A stretch of 44,570 nt of DNA from Mycolicibacterium sp. (GCF_016462545.1 NZ_JAEMTA010000043.1:1-44570); one strand, 5' to 3'; shown: positions 1 through 9,458, counted from the stretch's first letter. Made by a program: numbers and translations. The notes: a model not told the origin generated them from the letters alone.

Positions 1-177
1 CCCATGGGGGTCGCCGCAGCGACGGACGATCTGGTCCAGCCCGTGGAGGTGGCGTTCGAGTGGGTGGCCGCGGCGCCGCGCGCGGCGCTGAGGACCGTAA
101 CGCTGGACGACATGGGTGCCGATGCAGGCGCGCTCGGCGCGGCGTGCGTCAGAGCGCTCCTCGAGGCCGAGGGCTGA
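1..177 (+). CDS. C-terminal fragment of an alanine-rich hypothetical protein
   Basis: Frame 1 is open from the window edge to a TGA at 175-177 and encodes 58 residues ending in LLEAEG. The start lies outside the window. By position, next to a DUF3710 gene and dut, it should be the counterpart of M. tuberculosis Rv2695, a conserved alanine-rich protein of unknown function; this is inferred from gene order and not from a recognised domain. It converges with the DUF3710 gene, with 9 bases between the stop codons. Confidence 0.6.
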   Translation, partial: PMGVAAATDDLVQPVEVAFEWVAAAPRAALRTVTLDDMGADAGALGAACVRALLEAEG

Positions 178-186
178 CCCCGGCGC

Positions 187-966
187 CTACCCACCCGTGA
201 TGGTGCGGAGCTGCTGCATCGCCGAGCCCTGCTCGCTGCGTCGTGCCACCGGCTGCGGCTCGGGCGGCGGCTGCGGCACGGGTTGACCGGTCTGCTGCGC
301 GTGCTCGGCCATCATCTGCTCGGCCCTGGCGCGAAGCCTCGCGATGAGCGGCTCGGACAGCTGCAGCGGAAGCATGTTGCGCACCGGCTGCGGCGTGTCG
401 CCACGGCGAACAACCGTGTCGGACAAGGCGTTTCGCAGCTCATGGGCGATTGCGTCGGCATTGTCGGGCGACCCGACAGCGGCACCGCGGACCATCCAGC
501 GATAGCCGTCGACGCCGATGAACCGCATGACGACGGGTTCGGGACCATTGGTCATGTGACCGATGACCTCGCGCCCCCACGGACCGTCCTCGATTCTGAC
601 CTCGGCCGCCTCCTTGCGCAGCGACTCTGCCACCTCGGTGACCACCTCACGCCACAGGCTTCCCGCCTTGGGCGCCGCGTAGGCCGTGACGTTGTATCGG
701 CCATTGGACGTCACCATCCACGCCATCGTCGGCATGCCCTGGGGGTTGACCTCAACGGCAAGCTCGGCCCCCTCGTGCTCGGGGATCAATACGGCGCCAA
801 GGTCGTGGCGGCCGACGATGGCGACCTCCGGGTCGTCGAAGTCCTCGATGTCGAACGGGCCGTCGAGGTCGGCGTCCCGCTCGTCATTGACCACCTCAGC
901 CACGGGGGCCTCGGCGGGCGTGGGGTCCGTCGTGTCGTCGCCGCTCTTGCGCTTACCGAATGCCAT
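187..966 (-). CDS. DUF3710 family protein
   Basis: This is a conserved actinobacterial protein of 259 residues with no assigned function, the counterpart of Rv2696c. It starts MAFGKRKSGDD, then has an acidic stretch (residues about 12-45), a folded core with WMVTSNGRYNVTAYAAPK, and a proline- and glutamine-rich C-terminus. It has no signal peptide or membrane segment. The ATG at 966 shares one base with the dut stop (TGATG), which points to translational coupling with dut. A GTG one codon upstream (969) is the alternative. Linkage to dut is usual in mycobacteria, but a role in nucleotide metabolism is not shown. Confidence 0.85.
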   Translation of the reverse strand: MAFGKRKSGDDTTDPTPAEAPVAEVVNDERDADLDGPFDIEDFDDPEVAIVGRHDLGAVLIPEHEGAELAVEVNPQGMPTMAWMVTSNGRYNVTAYAAPKAGSLWREVVTEVAESLRKEAAEVRIEDGPWGREVIGHMTNGPEPVVMRFIGVDGYRWMVRGAAVGSPDNADAIAHELRNALSDTVVRRGDTPQPVRNMLPLQLSEPLIARLRARAEQMMAEHAQQTGQPVPQPPPEPQPVARRSEQGSAMQQLRTITGG

Positions 967-1430
967 CACAAACTCTCGTGTCCGCCGGAGGAACCGTGGC
1001 CACCGTCGCCACGGGAGGTGTCAGCCAGTCCGGCCTCGTCGAACGACTTGACCTCGACCAGCTCGGGTAGCTCGACCCGCTGGACCAGGAGCTGCGCGAT
1101 GCGGTCGCCGCGTCGGAGCAGGATCGGCTGGTCGGGGTCGAGATTGATGAGCGTGACCTTGATCTCGCCGCGATAGCCCGCGTCGACGGTGCCGGGGGCG
1201 TTGACGATCGAGAGCCCAACGCGCGTCGCCAGTCCCGAACGCGGATGGACCAGGCCCACCATGCCGTAGGGAATGGCCACCGCGATGCCGGTGGGGACCA
1301 GCGCTCGTCGTCCCGGAGCGAGTTCGACGTCGACCGCGCTGTAGAGGTCGACGCCGGCGTCGCCGTCGTGCGCCCGGGCAGGCAGAGGCAGGTCGCGGTC
1401 CAGCCGCACAACCGCCAGAGAGGTGGACAC
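966..1430 (-). CDS. dut: dUTP diphosphatase
   Basis: The enzyme hydrolyses dUTP to dUMP and pyrophosphate, keeps uracil out of DNA and supplies dUMP for thymidylate synthesis. All five trimeric dUTPase motifs are visible: AHDGDAGVDLYSA, PRSGLATR, the VNAPGTVDAGYRGEI block with the catalytic Asp, RGDRIAQLLV, and the C-terminal P-loop-like STSRGDGGHGSSGGH arm. The GTG at 1430 gives 154 residues, the length I recall for the M. tuberculosis enzyme, and begins STSLAVVRLD. The frame stays open 16 codons further upstream, but that part crosses the promoter. A TAATCT hexamer lies 8 nt before the GTG, so the leader is very short or absent. The downstream DUF3710 gene overlaps its stop. Confidence 0.97.
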   Translation of the reverse strand: MSTSLAVVRLDRDLPLPARAHDGDAGVDLYSAVDVELAPGRRALVPTGIAVAIPYGMVGLVHPRSGLATRVGLSIVNAPGTVDAGYRGEIKVTLINLDPDQPILLRRGDRIAQLLVQRVELPELVEVKSFDEAGLADTSRGDGGHGSSGGHESL

Positions 1431-1448
1431 GTCCACGGAGATTACTCT
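1423..1448. promoter_or_regulatory. Divergent dut / DUF3093 promoter with overlapping -10 boxes
   Basis: Only 25 bases separate the two divergent start codons. On the minus strand TAATCT (1444 down to 1439) lies 8 nt before the dut GTG. On the plus strand TACTCT (1443-1448) lies 7 nt before the DUF3093 GTG. The hexamers share positions 1443-1444. An inverted repeat, GTGGAC-AC-GTCCAC (1423-1436), covers the dut start codon. Assignment as -10 boxes rests on the mycobacterial TANNNT consensus and on spacing; no start site has been mapped. Confidence 0.6.
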
Positions 1449-1455
1449 TGGCCGC

Positions 1456-1956
1456 GTGTCCGACACGCGCGCAGCCACCCAAACGGTGCGGTATCAGGAG
1501 CGACTCCGGGTGCCATGGTGGTGGTTGTTGCCCGCCTTCGTGGTCGCGACGGTGATCGCCCTCGAGGTCAACCAGGCCGTCCAGTCCATGCCGAACTGGG
1601 TGCCCTTCGCCGTGCTGCTCCCGGTCGCCACCGCGGTGTGGGCGTGGCTGGGTCGCGTGGACGTCCGGGTGGTGAGCACCTCGCGCTCCTCCGACACCGG
1701 GGACGGCGACCAAACTGAACTGTGGGTCGGATCGGCCCACCTTCCCGTGAGCGTCATCTCGCGCAGTGCCGAGGTGCCCAAATCGGCGAAGTCGGCCGCA
1801 CTCGGGCGCCAGCTCGATCCGGCCGCCTACGTCGTGCACCGGGCGTGGATAGCGTCGATGGTTCTCGTGGTGTTGGACGACCCGGACGACCCGACCCCGT
1901 ACTGGCTGGTGAGTTGCCGTCGCCCAGACCGCCTGTTGGCGGCGCTGCGCAGCTGA
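1456..1956 (+). CDS. DUF3093 family membrane protein
   Basis: This is a 166-residue protein of the DUF3093 family, the counterpart of Rv2698, with no known biochemical function. After a short N-terminus it has WWWLLPAFVVATVIALEV and a second hydrophobic stretch, WVPFAVLLPVATAVWAWLG, which read as a two-helix hairpin in about residues 20-65. The rest is a soluble C-terminal domain. I chose the GTG at 1456 because it gives the N-terminus SDTRAATQTVRY and sits 7 nt after a TACTCT hexamer; the GTG at 1423 would overlap dut. The gene converges with DUF4193 with an 11-base gap. Confidence 0.85.
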   Translation: MSDTRAATQTVRYQERLRVPWWWLLPAFVVATVIALEVNQAVQSMPNWVPFAVLLPVATAVWAWLGRVDVRVVSTSRSSDTGDGDQTELWVGSAHLPVSVISRSAEVPKSAKSAALGRQLDPAAYVVHRAWIASMVLVVLDDPDDPTPYWLVSCRRPDRLLAALRS

Positions 1957-1967
1957 GCGGGCAGACC

Positions 1968-2270
1968 TCAGGCGGCGCAGTCCGTGCAAATCATCATGCC
2001 GCCCTTCTCGCTGGCCAACCGACTGCGGTGGTGCACGAGAAAGCAACTGGAGCAAGTGAATTCGTCGGCCTGCTTGGGTACCACGCGGACTGACAGCTCT
2101 TCGCCGGACAGATCGGCGCCAGGGAGTTCGAAGGATTCGGCGGACTCGGATTCGTCGACGTCGACAACCGCTGATTGGGCTTCGTTGCGCCGCGCCTTCA
2201 GTTCCTCGAGTGAATCTTCGGAAACATCATCGGTCTCGGTGCGCCGTGGCGCGTCGTAGTCGGTAGCCAT
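1968..2270 (-). CDS. DUF4193 family small acidic zinc-ribbon-like protein
   Basis: A highly conserved 100-residue mycobacterial protein, the counterpart of Rv2699c. The N-terminal half is acidic and predicted unstructured (MATDYDAPRRTETDDVSEDS). The C-terminal half holds CSSC and CTDC about 28 residues apart, a zinc-ribbon-like arrangement. No enzymatic motif is present. The ATG at 2270 is preceded by a strong GAGGAGGGG Shine-Dalgarno sequence, which settles the start over an in-frame extension to 2333. The molecular role is unknown; DNA, RNA or protein binding is inferred only from the cysteine pairs. Confidence 0.92.
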   Translation of the reverse strand: MATDYDAPRRTETDDVSEDSLEELKARRNEAQSAVVDVDESESAESFELPGADLSGEELSVRVVPKQADEFTCSSCFLVHHRSRLASEKGGMMICTDCAA

Positions 2271-2372
2271 CCTCTTCCCCTCCTCGTCGATCCGCCTTGG
2301 TGCGACAGAGCTTTGTACCAGCGCAGAACGCATCCGCCAAATGATTCGTGCCCCGTTCGGCTTCGGATTGGT

Positions 2373-2388
2373 TGTGATTTATATCACA
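2373..2388. promoter_or_regulatory. Perfect CRP-family binding site upstream of cei
   Basis: The sequence reads TGTGA-TTTATA-TCACA, an exact match to the CRP consensus TGTGA-N6-TCACA that mycobacterial CRP proteins share with E. coli CRP. Its centre (2380.5) lies 61.5 bases upstream of the predicted leaderless start of cei at 2442, the classical class I activation distance. The local sequence is AT-rich for this genome. Confidence 0.75.
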
Positions 2389-2429
2389 CCTCAAAAGAGC
2401 TGGTAGGGACCAGTGGCGGGGCCTGGCCT

Positions 2430-2435
2430 TACAGT
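2430..2435 (+). promoter_or_regulatory. -10 box for leaderless cei transcript
   Basis: TACAGT fits the mycobacterial TANNNT -10 consensus and ends 6 nt before the GTG at 2442, so transcription should begin at the start codon itself. No Shine-Dalgarno sequence is present, which agrees with a leaderless message. Confidence 0.6.
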
Positions 2436-2441
2436 GCAGTG

Positions 2442-3092
2442 GTGGTAGCGCAAATCACCTCCGGCACGGCGTTCGACAAACACGGTCGGCCCTTTCGGCG
2501 ACGGAACTTCATCCCAGGCATCGTCGTCATGGTGGTGCTCGCCGTCGTGACCCTGGTGGTCTGGGTGATCGCGTTCAACCAGACCACCGACGTGCAACAA
2601 GCCGCCGCCTGCAACCCGCCGCCGCCTGTGGCCGACGCCAAACAGACCGCCCTTGGCGAGCAAGTGTCGCCCGCCACGATGACGGACGTCACTCCGGCCA
2701 AGCTCGCCGACACGAAGATCCGCGTGCTGAACGCCAGCGGACAGGGCGGACAGGCCGCCGACGTGGCCGGCGCGTTGCGCGACCTCGGGTACGCCCCACC
2801 GACCGCGGGCAACGACACCGTCTACGAGAACACGCGGCTGGCCTGCCAGGGCCAGATCCGATTCGGGCCCTCCGGCCAGGCGGCCGCAGCCGCACTCTGG
2901 CTCGTCGCACCGTGCACCGAGTTGTTCCAGGACCAGCGCCCCGACGACACCGTCGACCTCGCCATCGGCACCGAGTTCTCCGACGTCAACCACAACGACG
3001 ACATCGACGCCGTGTTGGCGAGCCTGCGCCCCGACGCGACCCAACCCGCCGATCCGGCCCTACTCAAGAAGATCCACTCCGCCGCCTGCTGA
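2442..3092 (+). CDS. cei: Envelope integrity protein Cei (LytR_C domain)
   Basis: This is the counterpart of Rv2700, a membrane protein required for normal envelope integrity and virulence in M. tuberculosis. A basic N-terminus (GRPFRRRNF) precedes one transmembrane helix at about residues 24-45, then an extracytoplasmic LytR C-terminal-like domain with IRVLNASGQGGQAADVAGAL. Three cysteines lie outside the membrane. The GTG at 2442 gives 216 residues, the length I recall for Rv2700; a GTG one codon earlier (2439) fits the leaderless promoter less well. It has no catalytic LytR-CpsA-Psr domain, so it is not a ligase. A CRP site and a leaderless promoter lie upstream. Confidence 0.92.
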   Translation: MVAQITSGTAFDKHGRPFRRRNFIPGIVVMVVLAVVTLVVWVIAFNQTTDVQQAAACNPPPPVADAKQTALGEQVSPATMTDVTPAKLADTKIRVLNASGQGGQAADVAGALRDLGYAPPTAGNDTVYENTRLACQGQIRFGPSGQAAAAALWLVAPCTELFQDQRPDDTVDLAIGTEFSDVNHNDDIDAVLASLRPDATQPADPALLKKIHSAAC

Positions 3093-3097
3093 GCGAC

Positions 3098-3949
3098 TCA
3101 CCGAGCCCCGGCGCGGCGCAACGCTTCGTCGAAGTCGTCGGCGATCCCAGGTGCCGCGGCGACGATCAGACCGGGCTCGTCGTCGTCCGCCTCGACGGGC
3201 GGGAGGAGCATTCTGGCGCCCGCCTCCTCGGCGATCAGCGCACCCGCCGCCCAGTCCCAGACGTTCACGCCCAGTTCGTAATACGCGTCCAAACGACCGG
3301 CCGCCACCATGCACAGGTCCAACGCGCAGGAGCCGATCCGACGCACGTCCCGGACACCGGGCAGCAGTCGCGCCAGCACCTGCGCCTGCTGAAGACGACG
3401 CTGCGGCGAATACCCGAAGCCGGTGCCCACCAATGCCATCGAGACGTCGTCGATGGGATTGCAGCGCAACGGGGTCGACGCACCATCGCGGCTCAGGTGC
3501 GCGCCTGCGCCGCGGGCGGCGGAGAACACCTCGCCCGTCGGTACGTTCGCCACGGCTCCGGCGACGGACCGGCCATCGATCTGAACGCCGACCGACACCG
3601 CGTAGGCCTCGATGCCGTAGACGAAGTTGACCGTGCCATCGATCGGATCGAGCACCCAGGTCGGTCGCCCGCGGTGTCCGACTGCCGAGCCGCCTTCCTC
3701 CTCCCCGACGATCGGGTCACCAGGCCGCAACTCGGCAAGCCGGTCGCGGAGCAGTCGCTCGGTCTCGGTGTCGACGATGGTGACGGGATCGGTCGGAGTG
3801 CTCTTGGAACGCACCGCAGAGGCGGCCGCCTCGAGGGAGGATTCTGCACCGAATACCTCGGTCCTGCGACGCCGAACGAAGCCCGCCGCCTCCCCCGCCA
3901 GAAGTTCGGCAACGGCCCGAAGGCGGCCCGGATCGCTGTCATCGGTCAC
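3098..3949 (-). CDS. suhB: Inositol-1-monophosphatase SuhB
   Basis: A Mg-dependent phosphatase that releases inositol from inositol 1-phosphate, feeding phosphatidylinositol, PIM and mycothiol synthesis. The metal-site motifs are complete: GEEEGG at residues 82-87, DPIDGT at 101-106 and WDWAAGALIAEEAGA from 231. Translation is taken from the GTG at 3949 (TDDSDPGRLRAVAELL), giving 283 residues, near the 290 I recall for M. tuberculosis SuhB. The frame runs on to 4006, but those residues do not resemble the family. It is divergent from ppgK and converges with cei with a 5-base gap. Confidence 0.93.
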   Translation of the reverse strand: MTDDSDPGRLRAVAELLAGEAAGFVRRRRTEVFGAESSLEAAASAVRSKSTPTDPVTIVDTETERLLRDRLAELRPGDPIVGEEEGGSAVGHRGRPTWVLDPIDGTVNFVYGIEAYAVSVGVQIDGRSVAGAVANVPTGEVFSAARGAGAHLSRDGASTPLRCNPIDDVSMALVGTGFGYSPQRRLQQAQVLARLLPGVRDVRRIGSCALDLCMVAAGRLDAYYELGVNVWDWAAGALIAEEAGARMLLPPVEADDDEPGLIVAAAPGIADDFDEALRRAGAR

Positions 3950-3984
3950 TGTGCCATCGCAACACATCGAGCTTGGCGAGGCAC

Positions 3985-3990
3985 TAGTGT
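3985..3990 (+). promoter_or_regulatory. Possible -10 box for ppgK
   Basis: TAGTGT matches TANNNT and would place the transcript start near 3997, leaving a leader of about 37 nt that contains the GAGGAG ribosome-binding site at 4022-4027. No convincing -35 is visible. Confidence 0.35.
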
Positions 3991-4033
3991 GTGTTTGGCG
4001 TCGCACCTGTCGGCTCTCACTGAGGAGCGCTAC

Positions 4034-4822
4034 ATGACCGAAACGTCAGCCACCGCACCGGACACGGACGGTTCCCCACGTCGAGGATTCGGCGTCGACG
4101 TGGGCGGGAGCGGGGTGAAGGGCGGCATCGTCGACCTGGACACCGGACAACTCATCGGCGAGCGCTTCAAGCTCGCCACTCCCCAACCGTCGACGCCGGA
4201 CGCCGTCGCCAAGACCGTCGCCGCGGTGGTTGGCGAGTTCGGCTGGGAGGGCGGCGTCGGTGTCACCTATCCCGGCGTCGTCACCGAGGGAATCGTCCGG
4301 ACCGCCGCCAACGTGGACAAGGGCTGGATCGGCACCAACGCCCAGGACGTGATCAGTGCCGAGCTCGGCGGCCGGGCCGTCACCGTTCTGAACGACGCCG
4401 ACGCCGCCGGTCTCGCCGAGGAGAAGTTCGGGGCGGGGCGCGACAAGAGCGGTGTCATCGTTCTTCTCACCTTCGGCACGGGCATCGGCTCCGCCGTGAT
4501 CCACAACGGCGTACTACTCCCCAACACCGAGTTCGGCCATCTCGAGGTCGGCGGCAAGGAAGCCGAACACCGGGCCGCGTCCTCGGTCAAGGACGCCAAG
4601 GAATGGAGCTACGAGCGCTGGACCCAGGAGGTCACGAAGGTGCTCGTCGTGATCGAGAACGCGATCTGGCCGGACCTGTTCATCGCCGGCGGCGGGATCA
4701 GCCGCAAATCCGACAAGTGGATACCTCTGCTGAAGAACCGGACGCCCGTCGTGGCCGCTGCCCTGCTGAACACCGCAGGCATCGTCGGAGCGGCGATGGC
4801 CGCCGAGGTGGCACAGTCCTGA
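4034..4822 (+). CDS. ppgK: Polyphosphate glucokinase
   Basis: The enzyme phosphorylates glucose to glucose 6-phosphate using polyphosphate or ATP. It is a ROK/ASKHA-fold kinase of 262 residues, close to the usual length of about 265. The first phosphate-binding motif is FGVDVGGSGVKGG (residues 19-31), and the second is LLTFGTGIGSAVI followed by the EFGHLEVGG segment. The ATG at 4034 has GAGGAG six bases upstream. An open frame extends far 5' on the same strand, but it crosses suhB on the other strand and is not coding. The stop is 4 bases from that of the LuxR-type regulator. Confidence 0.95.
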   Translation: MTETSATAPDTDGSPRRGFGVDVGGSGVKGGIVDLDTGQLIGERFKLATPQPSTPDAVAKTVAAVVGEFGWEGGVGVTYPGVVTEGIVRTAANVDKGWIGTNAQDVISAELGGRAVTVLNDADAAGLAEEKFGAGRDKSGVIVLLTFGTGIGSAVIHNGVLLPNTEFGHLEVGGKEAEHRAASSVKDAKEWSYERWTQEVTKVLVVIENAIWPDLFIAGGGISRKSDKWIPLLKNRTPVVAAALLNTAGIVGAAMAAEVAQS

Positions 4823-4826
4823 CGCG

Positions 4827-7589
4827 CTAGTCCGCGCCGAGGTCGTCGTTCCGCCCGGCGAGTTCGGCCCGCGTCCGGACGGCCAGCTTCCGATAGACGC
4901 TGCTGAGGTTGTGCTCCACGGTCTTGGGGCTGATGAACAGTGCCGACGCGATGTCCTTGTTCGTCATTCCAGCAGCCGCCAACCTCGCCACGCGAAGCTC
5001 TGACGGGGTCAGGTCCGAGTCGCCCGAACGCGGTGCATCGGTGCGCTTGAGTTCGGCGGCGGCCCGGTGTGCCCACAACGGGGTGGCCAACTCCTCGAAC
5101 GTGCCGAGCGCCTCCCGCAGTGTCGTGGCCGCGAGGTTCTTGCGGCGTTGGCGCCGCAGCACCTGGCCGAGGAACAATTGGGTCCGAGCCCGCTCGAAGG
5201 GCATCGGCACGCGGTCATGCTGCGCGAGCGCCCGCTGCAGAGTGTCCTCGGCTTCGGCGAGATCGCCGCCGACTGCCTGCAACATGCCGCGACCGCGCGC
5301 GCCCACCGCCAACATCCACGGCCGGTCCAATCGGGCACCGTGCACCTCGAGCGACTCGACCAAGGGCACGGCGTCGTCGAGTCGACCGACGGCCGCCATC
5401 GCCTCGACGGCATCGGGGATGAAGGACAATGGGAAGGTGCTAACGCCCTCACTGCACGAGCCGCGAACGAGCAACGGCTGCAACACCTTCAAGGCCTCGT
5501 CGTAGTTGCCCAGGGACGTCTCGAGGAGACCAACGGCGATCAGCGGCCATACGGTCAGGAACGGCGCGCCGCACTGGCGCGCGCCGGCAATGGCTGCGCG
5601 GACGTCCTCTCGGACACCGCGCTCACGGCCCAGATAGGCCAATGCGAGAGCACGTTGGGTTCTGCCGATGATGATCGGGTAGCCCCCGCCGATCGCATCG
5701 CCGCGCCGCAGTATGTCCTGGGCGACCTCCGCGGCCACGGAGTAGCGGCCCAGCCAGGTGTACACCATCGACAGATGCCCGGAGACGTACACGGAGTCCG
5801 CGTCGGAGCCCATCTCGACGCTGCGACGCCGGCCGGCGATGAGTCCCACCAGCGCCTCGTCGAGTCGGCCAGTCCACGACTTCGTCACGGCATCGGTGAT
5901 GCTGGCTCGAAATGGGGCCGAGACGTCGGGGTCGGGCACCTCGAGTTCCAGCGCACGGGTCAGCGCGGACTCGTCTCTGCTCAGGACGTGCGCGCAGTCC
6001 AGCGTCACGTGCAACGCAAGCGCCTGGCTGATCAGCTTCGGATCCCCGAGCCGCTCGGCATGGGCGACGGCCTGTTTCGCCTGCCGTCGGGCGTCGCCGT
6101 GGGCGCCGGTCATGGACTGCGCTCGCGACAGCAGCAGCTGGGCACTGACGAGCAGACCGAGGTCGTCGCGAGCGTGCATGACGGCCTCGCCGAGCAGGGG
6201 TAGTGCACCGGAATAGTCGTGATCAGCCATTCGGGCTGCCCCGAGCAAATTGAGCGCGGCAGCCCGCGGCGGTCCCGATGCGAAGCCGTCGATCGCCGTC
6301 TCGAGCATGTGGCGCGCTCGACGCGTGTCACCCGCCCGCAGATGCTGTTCGGCAGCGCTGAGCCGTCGGGTCGACGTATCGCCACCGAGACCGATGGCCA
6401 GTTCGTAGAGGTCGGCTGCCGCCGCGGCCGCGCCACGCCCGACGGCGGCAGCCGCGGCCTCGTCGAGCGCGTTCAACGTCTCGGGTTCCGCGCTGGCCGA
6501 GCCCAACGCCAGGTGACGGGCCTTGAGCTCGGGTTGCGTCTCGACGGCCGCCAGCGTCCGGTGCATCCGGCGGCGGCGGGCCGGGCCCGCGTCGGTGTAG
6601 ATGCCCCGCGCCAGCAGTGGATGCGCGAAACGGACGCTGCTGCCGTCGATCCGGACGATGCCCTCGCGCTGCGGGCCCTCGAGCAGCGCGACCACCCGTT
6701 CCACCGGTTCGGCGGTGGCGGCGGCGAGGAGTTCGACGGTCGGGTCGGTCACCGAACAGGCGGCCAGGAGCATGTCGCCCACCACGCCGTCGAAGTGGCC
6801 GGTCCGCAGCCGCACCAACTCGGTCAACGTGCTGGGCAGCACCGCATCGCCGGACGCCGATCTGCTGTCGACTCCCCGTGCCAATTCCAGCGCATAGAAC
6901 GGATTGCCACCCGACACCTCGGCTATGCGCACCATCGTCGGCCGCGGGAACGCCTTGCCGAAGCGTTCGAGGATCATCGTGTGCAGGGCGCCCAGACTCA
7001 GCGGCCCGACGTGCACACGACGGACGGCGTCGGCCGTTCCGAGGTGAAGCCACTCCGCGGGGTCGTGCTCCGGGGCATGAGCTCTGGTGGTCAACAGGAC
7101 CGCGACGCGTCCGCTCAGCCGTCGGGCCGCGAAGGCGAGAACGGCCTGACTCGACACGTCGAGCCATTGTGCGTCGTCGATGGCGAGCAAGATCGGCTGC
7201 CCGGCGGCGAGGGCCGTGACCGCGGCAGCGACCGCGGAGCCGGTCACCCTGTGATCGGTGGGAGGTCCATCGGCGCCGGTTCGCAGCAGCACCCTGTCCA
7301 ACGCCACCCGCTGCAACTCCGTCAAGCCCGCCAGTACCTCGGCTTCGACGTCCTCCAACAGGTCGGCCACGGCCGCATACGACAGCACCGACTCGGCTTC
7401 GTCGGCACGGGTCGACAGGACGCGGAACCCGAGCTCCTGGGCGCGCGCCACACCGGCGAGCCACAGGGTCGTCTTGCCGATGCCCGGCTCTCCGGCGATC
7501 ACCAACCCGCTCGGCTCGACATCGGTGGCCGCCAGTAGGTCGTCGACCGCCTGGCGCTCCCCCGAACGACTCACCGTTGCCACTGGCAC
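4827..7589 (-). CDS. Large ATP-binding LuxR-family regulator (LAL/MalT type)
   Basis: A 920-residue STAND-type regulator. It has an N-terminal AAA-like NTPase with Walker A GEPGIGKT (residues 33-40) and Walker B ILLAIDDAQWLD (133-144). A long alanine- and leucine-rich helical middle resembles tetratricopeptide-like arrays, and the C-terminal LuxR helix-turn-helix is LTPSELRVARLAAAGMTNKD onwards. Such proteins oligomerise on binding ligand and ATP. The frame is open to 7970, but the extra N-terminus is not protein-like. I chose the GTG at 7589 because an extended -10, TGC-AATGAT, lies 6 nt upstream; ATG 7649 and GTG 7583 are alternatives. I recall ppgK directly followed by sigA in M. tuberculosis, so this looks like an insertion. 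The ligand is unknown. Confidence 0.85.
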   Translation of the reverse strand: MPVATVSRSGERQAVDDLLAATDVEPSGLVIAGEPGIGKTTLWLAGVARAQELGFRVLSTRADEAESVLSYAAVADLLEDVEAEVLAGLTELQRVALDRVLLRTGADGPPTDHRVTGSAVAAAVTALAAGQPILLAIDDAQWLDVSSQAVLAFAARRLSGRVAVLLTTRAHAPEHDPAEWLHLGTADAVRRVHVGPLSLGALHTMILERFGKAFPRPTMVRIAEVSGGNPFYALELARGVDSRSASGDAVLPSTLTELVRLRTGHFDGVVGDMLLAACSVTDPTVELLAAATAEPVERVVALLEGPQREGIVRIDGSSVRFAHPLLARGIYTDAGPARRRRMHRTLAAVETQPELKARHLALGSASAEPETLNALDEAAAAAVGRGAAAAAADLYELAIGLGGDTSTRRLSAAEQHLRAGDTRRARHMLETAIDGFASGPPRAAALNLLGAARMADHDYSGALPLLGEAVMHARDDLGLLVSAQLLLSRAQSMTGAHGDARRQAKQAVAHAERLGDPKLISQALALHVTLDCAHVLSRDESALTRALELEVPDPDVSAPFRASITDAVTKSWTGRLDEALVGLIAGRRRSVEMGSDADSVYVSGHLSMVYTWLGRYSVAAEVAQDILRRGDAIGGGYPIIIGRTQRALALAYLGRERGVREDVRAAIAGARQCGAPFLTVWPLIAVGLLETSLGNYDEALKVLQPLLVRGSCSEGVSTFPLSFIPDAVEAMAAVGRLDDAVPLVESLEVHGARLDRPWMLAVGARGRGMLQAVGGDLAEAEDTLQRALAQHDRVPMPFERARTQLFLGQVLRRQRRKNLAATTLREALGTFEELATPLWAHRAAAELKRTDAPRSGDSDLTPSELRVARLAAAGMTNKDIASALFISPKTVEHNLSSVYRKLAVRTRAELAGRNDDLGAD

Positions 7590-8048
7590 TGACCCATCAT
7601 TGCAGCTAGCAAATTTTCTCGCTGGCGCTAACTGCATCTGGGATGGCATCAGATAGGCGAGTTCACTATCGTCATGGCCGTCAACAAGGCGTCGACCAGC
7701 CGGAATACCGTACGAGGACGTTTCGTCTTGGCAATCGAGTGTCCGAATGGGCCAAGAGTCTGACTCTGAAGTAATCCGATTTGGTGCCGTTCGAAGCCTG
7801 CGACAGCCGAACATTCCCGACCGAATCGCCGACTTGGCTCTGCCGCCACCGGCGATACGGCTCGCCGAGCATCGAATTTCCCGCTCGTAGCGGCAGTTCC
7901 GCACAGTGTCGTTACAATGGTCAACGGCGGCCGCATCACGGATGGCGGCAGACATCCCAGCTGATGACAAACGCCATCAACAGACAGCCGACGTTTTACG
8001 GTGGCGCACGCCCACGCTACCGAATCTTGCAAGACCGAAGGGGTGCAC
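7590..8048. other. Intergenic region between the LAL regulator and sigA
   Basis: About 460 bases without a convincing gene. It carries the putative AATGAT -10 of the regulator (7601 down to 7596, preceded by TGC) on the minus strand and the putative sigA -10 (7913-7918) on the plus strand. Base composition is less GC-rich than the flanking genes. Open frames cross it on both strands but show no family resemblance. It ends with the sigA ribosome-binding site GAAGGGG (8037-8043). Confidence 0.6.
7913..7918 (+). promoter_or_regulatory. Putative sigA -10 box
   Basis: TACAAT differs from TATAAT at one position. Initiation near 7925 would give a leader of about 125 nt before the GTG at 8049. No good -35 hexamer is seen at the expected distance, which is common in mycobacterial promoters. 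Confidence 0.45.
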
Positions 8049-9452
<1,404 letters not shown>

Positions 9453-9458
9453 GCGGCG

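Noticed and set aside
4034..4822. Fusion of ppgK with upstream sequence in one long open frame from 2912
   Set aside because: The upstream part is antisense to suhB and overlaps cei. The ATG at 4034 with GAGGAG gives the normal family length.
7650..7970. N-terminal extension of the LAL regulator to an ATG at 7970
   Set aside because: The extra residues are low in similarity to any domain, the local base composition is that of an intergenic region, and the putative promoter lies within it.
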